A stretch of DNA of 40,110 nt from a bacterium (GTDB lineage: Bacteria > Hinthialibacterota > Hinthialibacteria > OLB16): the NCBI GenBank assembly GCA_022072055.1, contig JAJVIK010000008.1:1-40110 (forward strand). Direction: 5' to 3'. A program made the translations under genes and the position numbers. The notes under the pieces are model-generated. The model ran no database searches. It had not been told where the DNA came from and was given only the letters and a program-made list of their open reading frames with translations. This document shows, piece after piece, positions 10,101-17,113 of the stretch (the stretch's first letter is position 1; each line of letters opens with the position of its first letter).

Positions 10101-10341
10101 GAACCACCCCGGGGGCCCCATTCATGGCCGATTCGATGGGAAAGGTGACCAGGCGTTCGATCTCCTCCGGGGCCATGCCGTGCCCCTCGATCAGGAGGGT
10201 CACATAGGGACGGTTGAAATCAGGAAAGACATCGATGTCCAGTTGACTTGCGGACCACAGCCCGAAGATCGAGAGCAGAACCGCGACGATGACCACATAC
10301 AGGCGGAACTCCAGCGCGAGCGCGACAAGGTGTTTGAGCAT
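7150..10341 (-). CDS. CusA/CzcA-family heavy-metal efflux RND pump
   Basis: This inner-membrane proton-driven exporter (1063 residues) is of the HME-RND type. It has an N-terminal helix (about 12-32), a first periplasmic pore domain, helices 2-6, a second large loop and helices 8-12, as expected for the family. The helix 4 motif GGISVAVGELVDSAIVGAEN holds the conserved acidic residues of the proton relay. The GELVD form is seen in many CusA/CzcA-like pumps and does not settle whether copper, zinc, cobalt or another metal is moved. It is the last gene of the operon, 12 bases after the adaptor gene, with a good ribosome site (AAGGAG). The His-rich partners upstream suggest a divalent or copper-group metal. 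Confidence 0.93.
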   Translation of the reverse strand: MLKHLVALALEFRLYVVIVAVLLSIFGLWSASQLDIDVFPDFNRPYVTLLIEGHGMAPEEIERLVTFPIESAMNGAPGVVRVRSTSSAGFAMINVEFDWGRDLYLCRQIVQERLQLAQEKLPEGVTPVMAPAASVTGEVLRMALTSDGSVSAADLRTLADWDIRPRLMVVEGVAQVFTIGGEAKEYQVLAKPALMARHGVTLSEIETLLRGANANTPGGFIQREGTELLIRNIGRPANIVDLGLLTVKSGPHGSVHLHDVAEVREGRKIPRGTAGLDDQDAVVLTVLKQPEANTLALTDRLDQAIRGIKASLPKGVTLHDDVYKQARFIHTAIDNVIEAVRDGSILVIVILLLFLMNLRMSLIILTAIPLSVLSTFMVFQWFGMTINTMTLGGISVAVGELVDSAIVGAENIYRRLRENRARPPEERAHFLPLIAHATNEVFAGIALGTVIVLLVVIPLFALPGIVGRIFGPIGVAYLVSIFVSMLVSLTLTPVLCSFLLKGRLPDSGKDGIVVRTLKRAVEPVVLTSVRLPLVVLALGGIIAGWSVWKVTRLGMDLLPDFNEGSVLVVAITPPGTALDEANRLSRAVSVAMRQVPEVAISKTGRRSGRSEGDEHAHSVGVSDVEAELLTPEGREPRPLRVIQEDLREALAKVPGVITEVGQPIQHLISHLIGGARSQVIVKIFGPDLKTLERLGSEVHSAMREVAGVVDDYVEPQVMIPQLRITPNDFELSRHGLRKGEVLELLETALQGKVLSQVLEGERSFDLVIRGEDKLRDNPETIGNLLLPIPSGGLIPLKSVAEIAVYPGPTSISHENSRRRLFVLCNVAGRDLGSAVNEIQARIEEQVEFPEGYAWVMGGQYEQLLESGRTMTWLFLFALLLMGVLLAAEFRSFALAAIVLMNVPQAVIGAVIALLVTGTTLNMGALVGFVALCGIASRNGILLITHWVTLIRDEGEEFTPAMILRGCKERLVPVLMTALTTNLGMVPLVLAEGQPGKEILYPVAIVISGGLTTSTILDFTITPAAACLYGRKAILRLAKRRTEGLDDEHMLEAESLEVEGLSAK

Positions 10342-10353
10342 GGCGGAGTCTCC

Positions 10354-12546
10354 TTAGTGCGAGTGACCGTGATCGGCCGCGCCTTCCTTGGGCGCGGAGA
10401 CCGCGAGCAGCAACGCCCGATTCCCCTCCACCACCACCTTGTCGCCGGGGGAAAGCCCCGAAAGGACTTCGGTTCGCGCCAGGGTTTCGAGACCGGTCCG
10501 GACCACCGTGCGATGGAAGTGTTCCCCCTCATCCACGAAGACCACCTTCTCAAAACCATCCGAGAGCACCGCCTTCTTGGGGACATGCAGGACCCCGGAG
10601 CGGCGTTCCAAGGGCACGGCGACCGTGACCGCCATCCCATCGCGGAGCAACTTGCCATCCGGGTTATCCAATTCGATCACCAGGTGAGCCTTGCGGACAT
10701 CCGGGTGGATCGAAGTGTCGAAGTAAACGAAGCGGCCCTCCAAGATCTGGTCCCCCAGCCCGGGGACATGGACCGGGAACGCATCCGCCTTGCGGTTGAC
10801 CACGGCCTTGATCTCGCTTTCGGAAACCTCGACCTCGACATGGACCTTCGAGTAATCCACGAGTTGGAGAAGACGCTGTTCATCGGTAATCGCCTCCTGT
10901 TCGGTGACATCCACGTCCATCAACACGCCGCTTCTGGGACTCTTGAGCACCAGCACGGTCTCGATGGCCGTGGTGTCGCCCTTTCGGAGCCGCTCCAGGG
11001 ATTCCTTGAGGAACCCCCAGGCGAGGAGGTTGGCCTCGGAGAAGAGGGAGTGGTGGACCGCCTCCTCGAGATCAAATTCCGATTGGCGGATGGACGTGCT
11101 GACCTCCGGAGGCAGCACCTTGCGCGCGGACTCGGAGAGGGCCAGGCCGGCCACAAAGGCTTTCAGATCGTCTTCGCTGAAACCCCAGGAAAGCGCCTGG
11201 AGCCTTTTAGCCTCCAGGGTGGCCTCGGCCACCGAGAGCTCGCCCCGCTTGGTTTCGATTTCACGGCGTGAAACCGCCCCCGCGCCGGCCTCCGCGAGGA
11301 GTTCGGTTTCCCGGCGGAGCTTGTCGGCCTCGGCGGCGGCGACCCGGATCTCGCCAAGGAGCTTGGCCACCGCGGCGCGCCCTTCCCCCTCGGCGTAAGT
11401 CTTAAGGTCGGTCACCCGCTCGCGCTCGTGGTAAACGTGCAGAACATCCCGCTGCCATTGAAGCCATTCCGGCACATCCAGGGTGAGGAGGGGGTCTCCC
11501 GACTCCACTCTTTCCCCAGGCCACTTGTGGACCTTGCGGACCACGCCCGGGATGGGGGAATGGATGTCGACTCGGTCCTGGGGCCGCGGGCGGACCCAGC
11601 CGTAGAGATCGAGCGTGACCTGAAGCGCCCCCTCGATCGCGAGTTCCGAGGTGAGTCCGATGGCCTCGCGGATCTTAGGGTCCATCTCGACCGCGTCTTC
11701 CTCGCCGTGCGCGTGCTCCTCAAGGGGGGCCAGCACGATGGCGTCCGCGCCCCGGGTCACCACTCGGTCGCCCTCATAAAGACCGGTTTCAACCCAGACC
11801 TTTCCATCTTCGCGCCTGGCAATTCTGAGTTGTCGTTCCGCGAAGGTCTCTCCCGAGACTTGAACATACGCAATCGATTGACCCTCCTTGGGGACCACCG
11901 CGCTTTCCGGGATCAGGATCGCTCCCTCCTCCTTTCGGACCGGTTCCGTCTTGAATGGGATCTTCCACTGCTGCTCCAACAAGAAGGAGGTTCCTGAAGG
12001 CTCCTCGACTTCGGGCGCCTTGGCGATCTCCTGGTCCGACGAAAACACCGTGATGTCCGGCAGGGGGATCTCCTCGGCCCCATCCTCCGAGGGGATGAGT
12101 ACTGAAACCCGCCATGTTCCCGGGTTCGGGAAAAGCAGGTCGGGGATGTAGATTCCCGGTCGCGTGGGGGCCTTGGCGAGGACCTCAAGCGGTTCGCCCG
12201 AATCCCCGTGCAGGCGGAGGGTTATCGGCCCCTCCCGGCGCGGCTCGGATGTCTTGAGATCCGTGACATGCGTGGTGAAGGGGGAGGGATGCTTCGCCAA
12301 GACAAACGGGTGTTCGATGTACAACCAGTGCCGGATGCCATACACGGTGATCCTGCCGGTCTTGGCTTCCTCCGCGCCATGGTCGTGCGCGTGCCCATGC
12401 TCATGGCCGTGATCATCTTGGACGGGACGCGGCCCGTCTGTGTTACCGCCGCAGCCGGCGGCGATCAGTCCCGCGGCGGCGAGCACGGCGATAAGGGCCG
12501 CGCGCCTCTTGAAATCCCCCGCGAAGGGGGCGCTGAAAGTCTGCAT
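10354..12546 (-). CDS. RND efflux periplasmic adaptor (CusB/CzcB type), long form with duplicated membrane-proximal domain and His-rich segments
   Basis: At 730 residues this is far longer than typical adaptors (about 400). A signal sequence ends in AAGC (Cys32), a probable lipoprotein site. A His-rich stretch (HGHEHGHAHDHG, about 46-57) follows, then an Ig-like CzcB N-terminal domain. Next comes a segment that already looks like the adaptor C-terminal domain (about 211-273: IPESAVVPKEGQSIAYVQV, then LYEGDRVVTRGADAIVLA). A second His patch (HAHG, about 278) precedes the normal adaptor body: barrel-sandwich halves, a coiled hairpin (about 390-480) and the usual C-terminal domain (VPKKAVLSDG, then LSPGDKVVVEGN). 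The tail is HGHSH. The His clusters probably bind or sense the exported metal. It lies 18 bases after the outer-membrane gene. Confidence 0.9.
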   Translation of the reverse strand: MQTFSAPFAGDFKRRAALIAVLAAAGLIAAGCGGNTDGPRPVQDDHGHEHGHAHDHGAEEAKTGRITVYGIRHWLYIEHPFVLAKHPSPFTTHVTDLKTSEPRREGPITLRLHGDSGEPLEVLAKAPTRPGIYIPDLLFPNPGTWRVSVLIPSEDGAEEIPLPDITVFSSDQEIAKAPEVEEPSGTSFLLEQQWKIPFKTEPVRKEEGAILIPESAVVPKEGQSIAYVQVSGETFAERQLRIARREDGKVWVETGLYEGDRVVTRGADAIVLAPLEEHAHGEEDAVEMDPKIREAIGLTSELAIEGALQVTLDLYGWVRPRPQDRVDIHSPIPGVVRKVHKWPGERVESGDPLLTLDVPEWLQWQRDVLHVYHERERVTDLKTYAEGEGRAAVAKLLGEIRVAAAEADKLRRETELLAEAGAGAVSRREIETKRGELSVAEATLEAKRLQALSWGFSEDDLKAFVAGLALSESARKVLPPEVSTSIRQSEFDLEEAVHHSLFSEANLLAWGFLKESLERLRKGDTTAIETVLVLKSPRSGVLMDVDVTEQEAITDEQRLLQLVDYSKVHVEVEVSESEIKAVVNRKADAFPVHVPGLGDQILEGRFVYFDTSIHPDVRKAHLVIELDNPDGKLLRDGMAVTVAVPLERRSGVLHVPKKAVLSDGFEKVVFVDEGEHFHRTVVRTGLETLARTEVLSGLSPGDKVVVEGNRALLLAVSAPKEGAADHGHSH

Positions 12547-12564
12547 GTTGGGTTCCTCTCCGGG

Positions 12565-13908
12565 TCATTGTCCGGTGGTCGCGCCGAGCGCGAGGAGGTA
12601 ATCGATCTCCGCTTCGCGGAGTTCGGAGAGGGCGCGGATGGCGTTACGCTCCTGTTCCACCAAACGCACCTGGGCTTGGAGCAAAAGGCTCCTGTCGGTC
12701 AGGCCCTGATCGAGCGCGGATCTCGCGGTTTCAAGGGACTGGCGGATGCTCGGGGAGATTTCATTCTCATAGATCTCCACCGCTTGACGTCGAATTTCGA
12801 GCTGCGAGGAGGTTCGTTCGAGCTCGGACTCGATCTCGCGCGCGAGGGCGGATTTTTCGGCATGGGCGGTCTGCTGTTCGGCGATGCGCTCCTGGACTCG
12901 GGGACGGCCCGAATTGAAGAGGGGAATCTCAAGTCCGAGGGTGAAGAAGTTTTCGGTGTCATCCCCGGCTTCCTCGCGCTCATAGCCGATCACGGGATTG
13001 GGAATCCGAGCGCGTTCGGCGGCGGCGACCGCGGCTTGGGCGGCCTGTATCCGGAGGCTGGCGGCCTCCAGGTCGGGGCGAGAGGGCTTTCGCGAAGCGG
13101 TGTCCGCCGGAAGCAGGGAGGCGCGAAGGTTCCCCGCCACTTGGGGAAGCCCGGCCTCGGTCAACCCAATCAGGAGGGCCAGGTTCTTACGCGCGTTGGC
13201 GTGCTCCTCTAGAACAAGCAGGTTCGCCGTGCGCGCGCCCGCCACCTCCACCCGTGCGAGCTCGAAGGGAAGCGCGCCGGACAGCCCCCGGTGGTAGGTC
13301 TCGGAGGAATGACGAAGAAAGCCCTCGGCGAGCTCGAGGCCATGCTGTTCAACCCCCGCCAATTCACGAGTCGCAAGGGTGGATACATAAGCCCGCATGA
13401 CCTCGGCCAAGACCGATTGGATTCCACGCGAGAGCTGGGCCTGATCGGCCATCAGCTCCAGACCCGCCGCTTGCCTTTCGAGGCCGAGCGCCCCATTGAT
13501 AGGGAGCTCCTGGCTGATGCGGACCACCGGCCCGGAATGCTCGCCGCTGACCTTCTTGGCCCCGCCCTCAACCACTGGGTTCGGGAGAAGCCCCGTGGCC
13601 AGCGCCCGCATCCGGGTTTCCCCGACTTTGGCGCGCTCCACCGAGAGCTTTGGGCTGCTGCGCAACGCCAGATCAAGTAAACCGGCGAGGTCTACGCCCC
13701 CCGCCGGAACGGTTGAGGCAATCCATGAGGAGCCCGAGGGGACCTCTTCCTCCAAGGGTGGAAGCGGTTCTTCCGCCGATGAAGAGGTTGAGTGTATCTC
13801 GGCGCCGGTCAGCGCGGAGGGGGCCTCGGGGGTTCCCCAGCAGACCCAACCTGAACAACCCATCCCCAGCCAGGCAAGGGTGGAGATGAGGATGCGAGTC
13901 TTGTGCAT
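12565..13908 (-). CDS. TolC-family outer-membrane factor of the metal efflux system (CusC/CzcC type)
   Basis: The 447-residue protein forms the outer-membrane channel with its periplasmic tunnel, completing the tripartite pump with the two genes that follow. A signal sequence (IstLAWLGMGCSGW region, first 25 residues) and a Pro/Ser/Glu-rich linker precede LLDLALRSSPKLSVERAKVGE. That is the characteristic start of the OEP fold, which occurs as two repeats of about 200 residues each. The second repeat opens with RPDLEAASLRIQAAQAAVAAAERARIPNP. The start has AGGGAG upstream. Order channel, adaptor, pump on one strand with gaps of 18 and 12 bases indicates one transcript. Confidence 0.9.
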   Translation of the reverse strand: MHKTRILISTLAWLGMGCSGWVCWGTPEAPSALTGAEIHSTSSSAEEPLPPLEEEVPSGSSWIASTVPAGGVDLAGLLDLALRSSPKLSVERAKVGETRMRALATGLLPNPVVEGGAKKVSGEHSGPVVRISQELPINGALGLERQAAGLELMADQAQLSRGIQSVLAEVMRAYVSTLATRELAGVEQHGLELAEGFLRHSSETYHRGLSGALPFELARVEVAGARTANLLVLEEHANARKNLALLIGLTEAGLPQVAGNLRASLLPADTASRKPSRPDLEAASLRIQAAQAAVAAAERARIPNPVIGYEREEAGDDTENFFTLGLEIPLFNSGRPRVQERIAEQQTAHAEKSALAREIESELERTSSQLEIRRQAVEIYENEISPSIRQSLETARSALDQGLTDRSLLLQAQVRLVEQERNAIRALSELREAEIDYLLALGATTGQ

Positions 13909-14066
13909 GATCCGTTCTCCCTGGGTGGCGCTCCTTTTCCTGGGGAAGCGCGCACCTTGAAAATCAGCCGAAATTCCGTAGCGGGCAGCGGGCGCCCCCC
14001 ATGATCGACACCCATGTCCGCGGTGTCAAAAGGGGCGCGCCCATTCCAAGCGGATGGGAAAGGAGA

Positions 14067-14459
14067 TCAGATCAGGAGGGAGTGGAGGGTGATGAACAAC
14101 CCCTCCTTGGGGGGTGGATCCCACTCGGTGATTGAGAAGGCGAAGCCCACGCCGGTCGCGGCCACGCGCGGGGTCTCGACCGGGGAAAGGGCCATCGACA
14201 CGGGAAGAATCAGTTTGTGGAATGCGGCATGGGCGAAGGACGGGTGCCAGTCATGGCAGTGCCCCTGGTGCTCATCCCCGCTTTCATGGTGATGGCTGGG
14301 ATGGTGGTCATCCGAGTGGGTGTGGGGACAAGCCGAATCCGAGGCCCCATCCGGGTGAGCATGCGCCCGGTGACAATAGTCCACCAGGGCGTGGTCCACG
14401 GTGATGTGCGCGGAGAGGAACAGCAACGCCGCGAGCGTGACAAGGGCGATCAGACGCAT
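14067..14459 (-). CDS. Small His-rich exported protein upstream of the metal efflux operon
   Basis: The protein has 130 residues from ATG 14459 (MRLIALVTLAALLFLSAH, a signal peptide), with 19 histidines, most between residues 18 and 80 (for example DDHHPSHHH and GHCHDWH). Two or three Cys sit among them. This composition suggests periplasmic binding of zinc, copper, nickel or cobalt, in the manner of small His-rich accessory proteins found beside CusCBA/CzcCBA systems; no family is recognised with certainty. A frame extension of 13 codons upstream is possible but lacks a ribosome site. The gap to the channel gene is 158 bases, so it may have its own transcript or lead the operon. Confidence 0.75.
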   Translation of the reverse strand: MRLIALVTLAALLFLSAHITVDHALVDYCHRAHAHPDGASDSACPHTHSDDHHPSHHHESGDEHQGHCHDWHPSFAHAAFHKLILPVSMALSPVETPRVAATGVGFAFSITEWDPPPKEGLFITLHSLLI

Positions 14460-14465
14460 GTCGTT

Positions 14466-14494
14466 ATTCTCCGGGGTCTTGGCTCGGCTGTCAA
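14466..14494 (-). promoter_or_regulatory. Promoter of the His-rich gene, probably giving a leaderless transcript
   Basis: On the minus strand a perfect TTGACA (14494-14489) is followed after 17 bases by GAGAAT (14471-14466). The ATG at 14459 is only 6 bases beyond the -10 hexamer, so the transcript would start at or next to the start codon. This fits the lack of a ribosome site there. Confidence 0.45.
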
Positions 14495-14523
14495 GCAATC
14501 GGGGACTGTCACCGGGATTGCGG

Positions 14524-14553
14524 TTGAGTCTCGGGGGCGGAATCCGGTATAGT
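14524..14553 (+). promoter_or_regulatory. Promoter of the gatC operon
   Basis: TTGAGT (14524-14529) and TATAGT (14548-14553) are separated by 18 bases and lie about 57 bases before gatC. The same CCGGTATAGT string occurs upstream of aroG (5549-5558). Confidence 0.55.
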
Positions 14554-14572
14554 TCGGGGATTCGATTTCACT

Positions 14573-14590
14573 CCGCGTTCTCAAACGCGG
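14573..14590 (+). promoter_or_regulatory. Stem-loop in the gatC leader
   Basis: CCGCGTT (14573-14579) and AACGCGG (14584-14590) form a perfect 7-pair stem with a CTCA loop. It ends just before the ribosome site (GGGGAG) of gatC. It has no T-run, so it is not a terminator. It could affect ribosome access or RNA stability. Confidence 0.45.
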
Positions 14591-14609
14591 CCAGGGGAGT
14601 TCACGGGCA

Positions 14610-14903
14610 ATGGCGGTCACCAAGGCGGAGGTCCAACATATCGCGCTTCTTTCCAGGCTTGCAATCAGCGAGGAAGAGTCGGAGCGGTATGCCCAACAGC
14701 TCAGCGAAATCCTGGACTATGCCGCCCAGCTCAACCGGTTGGACACCGCCGGCGTGGAGCCGACCTTTCACGCCGTGCCCCTGGTCAATGTTTTCCGCGA
14801 GGACATCCAGGGGACTCCGATTCCCTTGGAGGCCGCTCTTTCCAACAGCGCCCGAGCCAAAGGCTCCTTCTTCGAGGTTCCCAAAGTCGCCGACGGATCA
14901 TGA
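14610..14903 (+). CDS. gatC: Aspartyl/glutamyl-tRNA(Asn/Gln) amidotransferase subunit C
   Basis: The 97-residue protein has the normal GatC length and pattern: VTKAEVQHIALLSRLAIS at the start, a central helix ILDYAAQLNRLDTAGVEPT, and a C-terminal segment with LVNVFREDI and FFEVPKV. GatC holds GatA and GatB together in the cytoplasmic enzyme that amidates Glu-tRNA(Gln) or Asp-tRNA(Asn). gatA and gatB are not next to it. Its stop overlaps the start of an HD-GYP gene (ATGA at 14900-14903), so the two are translationally coupled. A promoter and a leader stem-loop precede it. Confidence 0.93.
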   Translation: MAVTKAEVQHIALLSRLAISEEESERYAQQLSEILDYAAQLNRLDTAGVEPTFHAVPLVNVFREDIQGTPIPLEAALSNSARAKGSFFEVPKVADGS

Positions 14904-15874
14904 CCGCCGAGGCCCAGCAGCCCGTTGAGAGCCTGTTTCCGATCAGCCTCCATTCACTGCGCTTGGACACCGTCCTCACTTTTGAGCTCTACCTCAAGCA
15001 CGCGAGCGGGAAACAGGTTCTCTACCGCGCCAAGGACATCCCCTTCACCGAGGAGGTCCGGAGCAGCCTGATCGCGAACGGGGTCGCCGAGCTGTATGTC
15101 CCCCGCTCCCAGCGCGACGATTACTTCGAGTACGCCAGTCACGAGATCAAGGCGGTGGTGGCGGACCCCAAGATGCCGGTCGTGGAAAAGGCCCAGGCGG
15201 TTTACAAAGTCACCACCTCGATCATGGAGGACCTGTTTGTCACTCCCAAATCCAGCGAGCGCATCCGCCAGGCCAAGACCGCCATCCACCACACGGTCAA
15301 CTTCATGCTCGAGAATCAGGAGGCCACCCGCAGCCTGATGTTTCTCACCCACCATGATTACTACACCTACACCCACTCCGTGAATGTCACGATCTTCTCC
15401 ACGGCCCTGGCTCAACGAGTCTTCGAGACGGAAACGGAGACACCGGATTTCCGATTGTTGGGGGAAGGGTTCCTCCTCCATGACATCGGCAAGTCGACCA
15501 TTCCCGCCTCGATCATCAACAAGCCCGGAAAGCTCACCGACGCCGAATGGGCGCTCATGCGAACCCACCCCGAGGCGGGGCGCCGAATCCTCAAGGAAAC
15601 AAAGACCCTTAACGAGATCATTGAGAAGATTGTCCTGCAGCACCACGAAAGAATGGACGGAAAAGGCTATCCCTTCGGACTCAAGGGGGATGAGATCGAG
15701 CCCGCCGCGCGGGTCTGCGCCATCGCGGATGTTTTCGACGCCATCACCACGGTGCGCTCGTACCGCGACCCGCTGCCCACCTTTGAGGCGCTCAAAGTCA
15801 TGCGGAACGACATGGGCAATCACTTCGACTGGAATTACTTTGACCAATTCGTGGTGCTCTTCCGGAAGGAATGA
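14900..15874 (+). CDS. HD-GYP domain phosphohydrolase (probable cyclic-di-GMP phosphodiesterase)
   Basis: Of 324 residues, the first 140 form a DUF3391-like region (ELYLKHASGKQVLYRAKDIPFTEE, about 30-52), and an HD-GYP domain follows. Metal and catalytic motifs are complete: YTYTHSVNV with H159, HDIGK (194-198), RTHPEAGRRIL, HHERMDGKGYP (248-258) and ADVFDAITTVRSYR. The GYP triplet and intact HD pair indicate an active enzyme that would linearise cyclic-di-GMP, or a related dinucleotide, in the cytoplasm. No REC domain is present, so the signal input is probably the N-terminal region. Start and stop both overlap neighbours by four bases, which couples it to gatC and to the CPBP gene. Confidence 0.9.
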   Translation: MTAEAQQPVESLFPISLHSLRLDTVLTFELYLKHASGKQVLYRAKDIPFTEEVRSSLIANGVAELYVPRSQRDDYFEYASHEIKAVVADPKMPVVEKAQAVYKVTTSIMEDLFVTPKSSERIRQAKTAIHHTVNFMLENQEATRSLMFLTHHDYYTYTHSVNVTIFSTALAQRVFETETETPDFRLLGEGFLLHDIGKSTIPASIINKPGKLTDAEWALMRTHPEAGRRILKETKTLNEIIEKIVLQHHERMDGKGYPFGLKGDEIEPAARVCAIADVFDAITTVRSYRDPLPTFEALKVMRNDMGNHFDWNYFDQFVVLFRKE

Positions 15875-16512
15875 TCCTCTTTTTCAAGGCGGGATGGATT
15901 CGGCTGGCGCTTGGGGCCGGGTTTCTGTACACGGCCCTGGCCCTGGTTCATCGTGGGCGCGGAATCACGGGTCCGATCTTCCAACATTTCCAGGTCGCGC
16001 CCGTTTTCTCCATCCACTGGGTGAAATGGGTCCCCCTCGGGATCGCGCTCGATATTCTGCTGATCCTCCTCTACTTCTCTTTAGGGGCGATGCTCGCGCC
16101 CAAGCTATTCCCCCGCGCGTTCCTGACATCTTGCGCTCGCCTGTTCGCGCGGCATGGCCCCTTGCTGGTCCTGGGGTGTGGGGTCCTCGCGGCGGGTCTG
16201 GAAGAGCCACTCTTCCGCTGGGAGATCCAGAAGCAACTGATGAGCGATGTGGGGGCGAGCGAAGGGGTGGTTCTGGCCGCGGTTCTCCAAGCGGCCGCCT
16301 GCTGGACCCCGCTCACCCATCTGCTCACCGGCCTGATGTTCCTGCGGGGTCTGCTTTACGGCCTGGTTTACCAGATCAGCGGGCATCCGCTCGCGCCGGT
16401 GATGGTCCATGGGGTCGGGGAGTTGCTGTTCATCGGGGGAATCGCGCTCATGGGCCGCTTCGGACTCACCTCGACTCCGCCCGAGGAGCCGAGGGGCCTG
16501 ACCCATCCTTAG
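15871..16512 (+). CDS. CPBP-family (Abi/CAAX-like) intramembrane protease homologue
   Basis: The 213 residues include a hydrophobic N-terminus and about six membrane segments. The glutamate-protease motif EEPLFR (111-116) is intact. A second His follows in TPLTH (H150), where the family usually has FxxxH and this protein has Trp. A third lies in VMVHGVGELLF (H180). These motifs support CPBP membership, with a slightly divergent second site. Bacterial members process or regulate membrane proteins and some serve in self-immunity, but no substrate can be named here. The start overlaps the HD-GYP stop (ATGA), placing it last in a three-gene operon. Confidence 0.75.
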   Translation: MILFFKAGWIRLALGAGFLYTALALVHRGRGITGPIFQHFQVAPVFSIHWVKWVPLGIALDILLILLYFSLGAMLAPKLFPRAFLTSCARLFARHGPLLVLGCGVLAAGLEEPLFRWEIQKQLMSDVGASEGVVLAAVLQAAACWTPLTHLLTGLMFLRGLLYGLVYQISGHPLAPVMVHGVGELLFIGGIALMGRFGLTSTPPEEPRGLTHP

Positions 16513-16528
16513 CTCTCGTTCACTCCCA

Positions 16529-17113
16529 TCAATCCGGCGCTCCCCTCCGTTTCCCTCCTCGTCCGATCCAAAGGGTGCAGCACAGGGTTTGGACAGCCAT
16601 TCCGATGAGCGCCAGGGTGAGCCACTTTTCCTCCAGATGAACTCCGCCAACGATCAACGCCGCGCCCGCGAGCGAGGAGCCGACAATCACCAGGTACCGT
16701 TGCAGGAGACTGAGGAGGACCCCTCCCAGGAGACCGGCGAGGAGGGTGAACCAAGGCCCCTCGGCAAAGTCTCCCAGCCGCCCATTGGCCAAGCGTTCGG
16801 AAAGCCCGACCGCCTCATCCAGGCGGACCTTGAGCGCCAGTGCGATCAGCACCCCGGACACAAAGACGACCATTCCGAAGAAGGCCCGCGCGGCCAAGCC
16901 GCCGACCACCGCGAAAACCACCGCGCTGAGGAGGTAACCCCAATCGGGGATTCGCGTGTCCGGAAGGAGCAGGATCGCGATATCCACCAAGAGCACCCCC
17001 ACCAGCGCGCCCAGCGACCAGCCCACCACTCGGACGGCGAGCGGAATCGCCGCCCACCCAAGCAGGAGGAGGACCAGCCCCGCCGGGAGAAACGGATGGA
17101 CTCCGATCTCCAT
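16529..17113 (-). CDS. DUF4203/TMEM198-like multipass membrane protein
   Basis: The protein has 194 residues from ATG 17113, whose first base is shared with the stop of the TPR gene (TGATG), so translation is coupled. Seven or so hydrophobic helices alternate with short loops, and small-residue motifs recur (GWSLGALVGVLL, AVVGGLAARAFFGMVVF, LLAGLLGGVLLSLLQRYLVI, GSSLAGAALIVGG). This pattern resembles the DUF4203 family, whose biochemical role is unknown. A frame extending upstream lies inside the TPR gene and is ignored. Assignment to the family is by pattern only. Confidence 0.65.
   Translation of the reverse strand: MEIGVHPFLPAGLVLLLLGWAAIPLAVRVVGWSLGALVGVLLVDIAILLLPDTRIPDWGYLLSAVVFAVVGGLAARAFFGMVVFVSGVLIALALKVRLDEAVGLSERLANGRLGDFAEGPWFTLLAGLLGGVLLSLLQRYLVIVGSSLAGAALIVGGVHLEEKWLTLALIGMAVQTLCCTLWIGRGGKRRGAPD

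Noticed and set aside
9997-11271. 424-codon open frame opposite the RND pump and adaptor
   Set aside because: It spans two real genes and their junction on the other strand and has no domain.
12208-13212. 334-codon open frame opposite the adaptor and channel genes
   Set aside because: It is a shadow frame across two confirmed genes.
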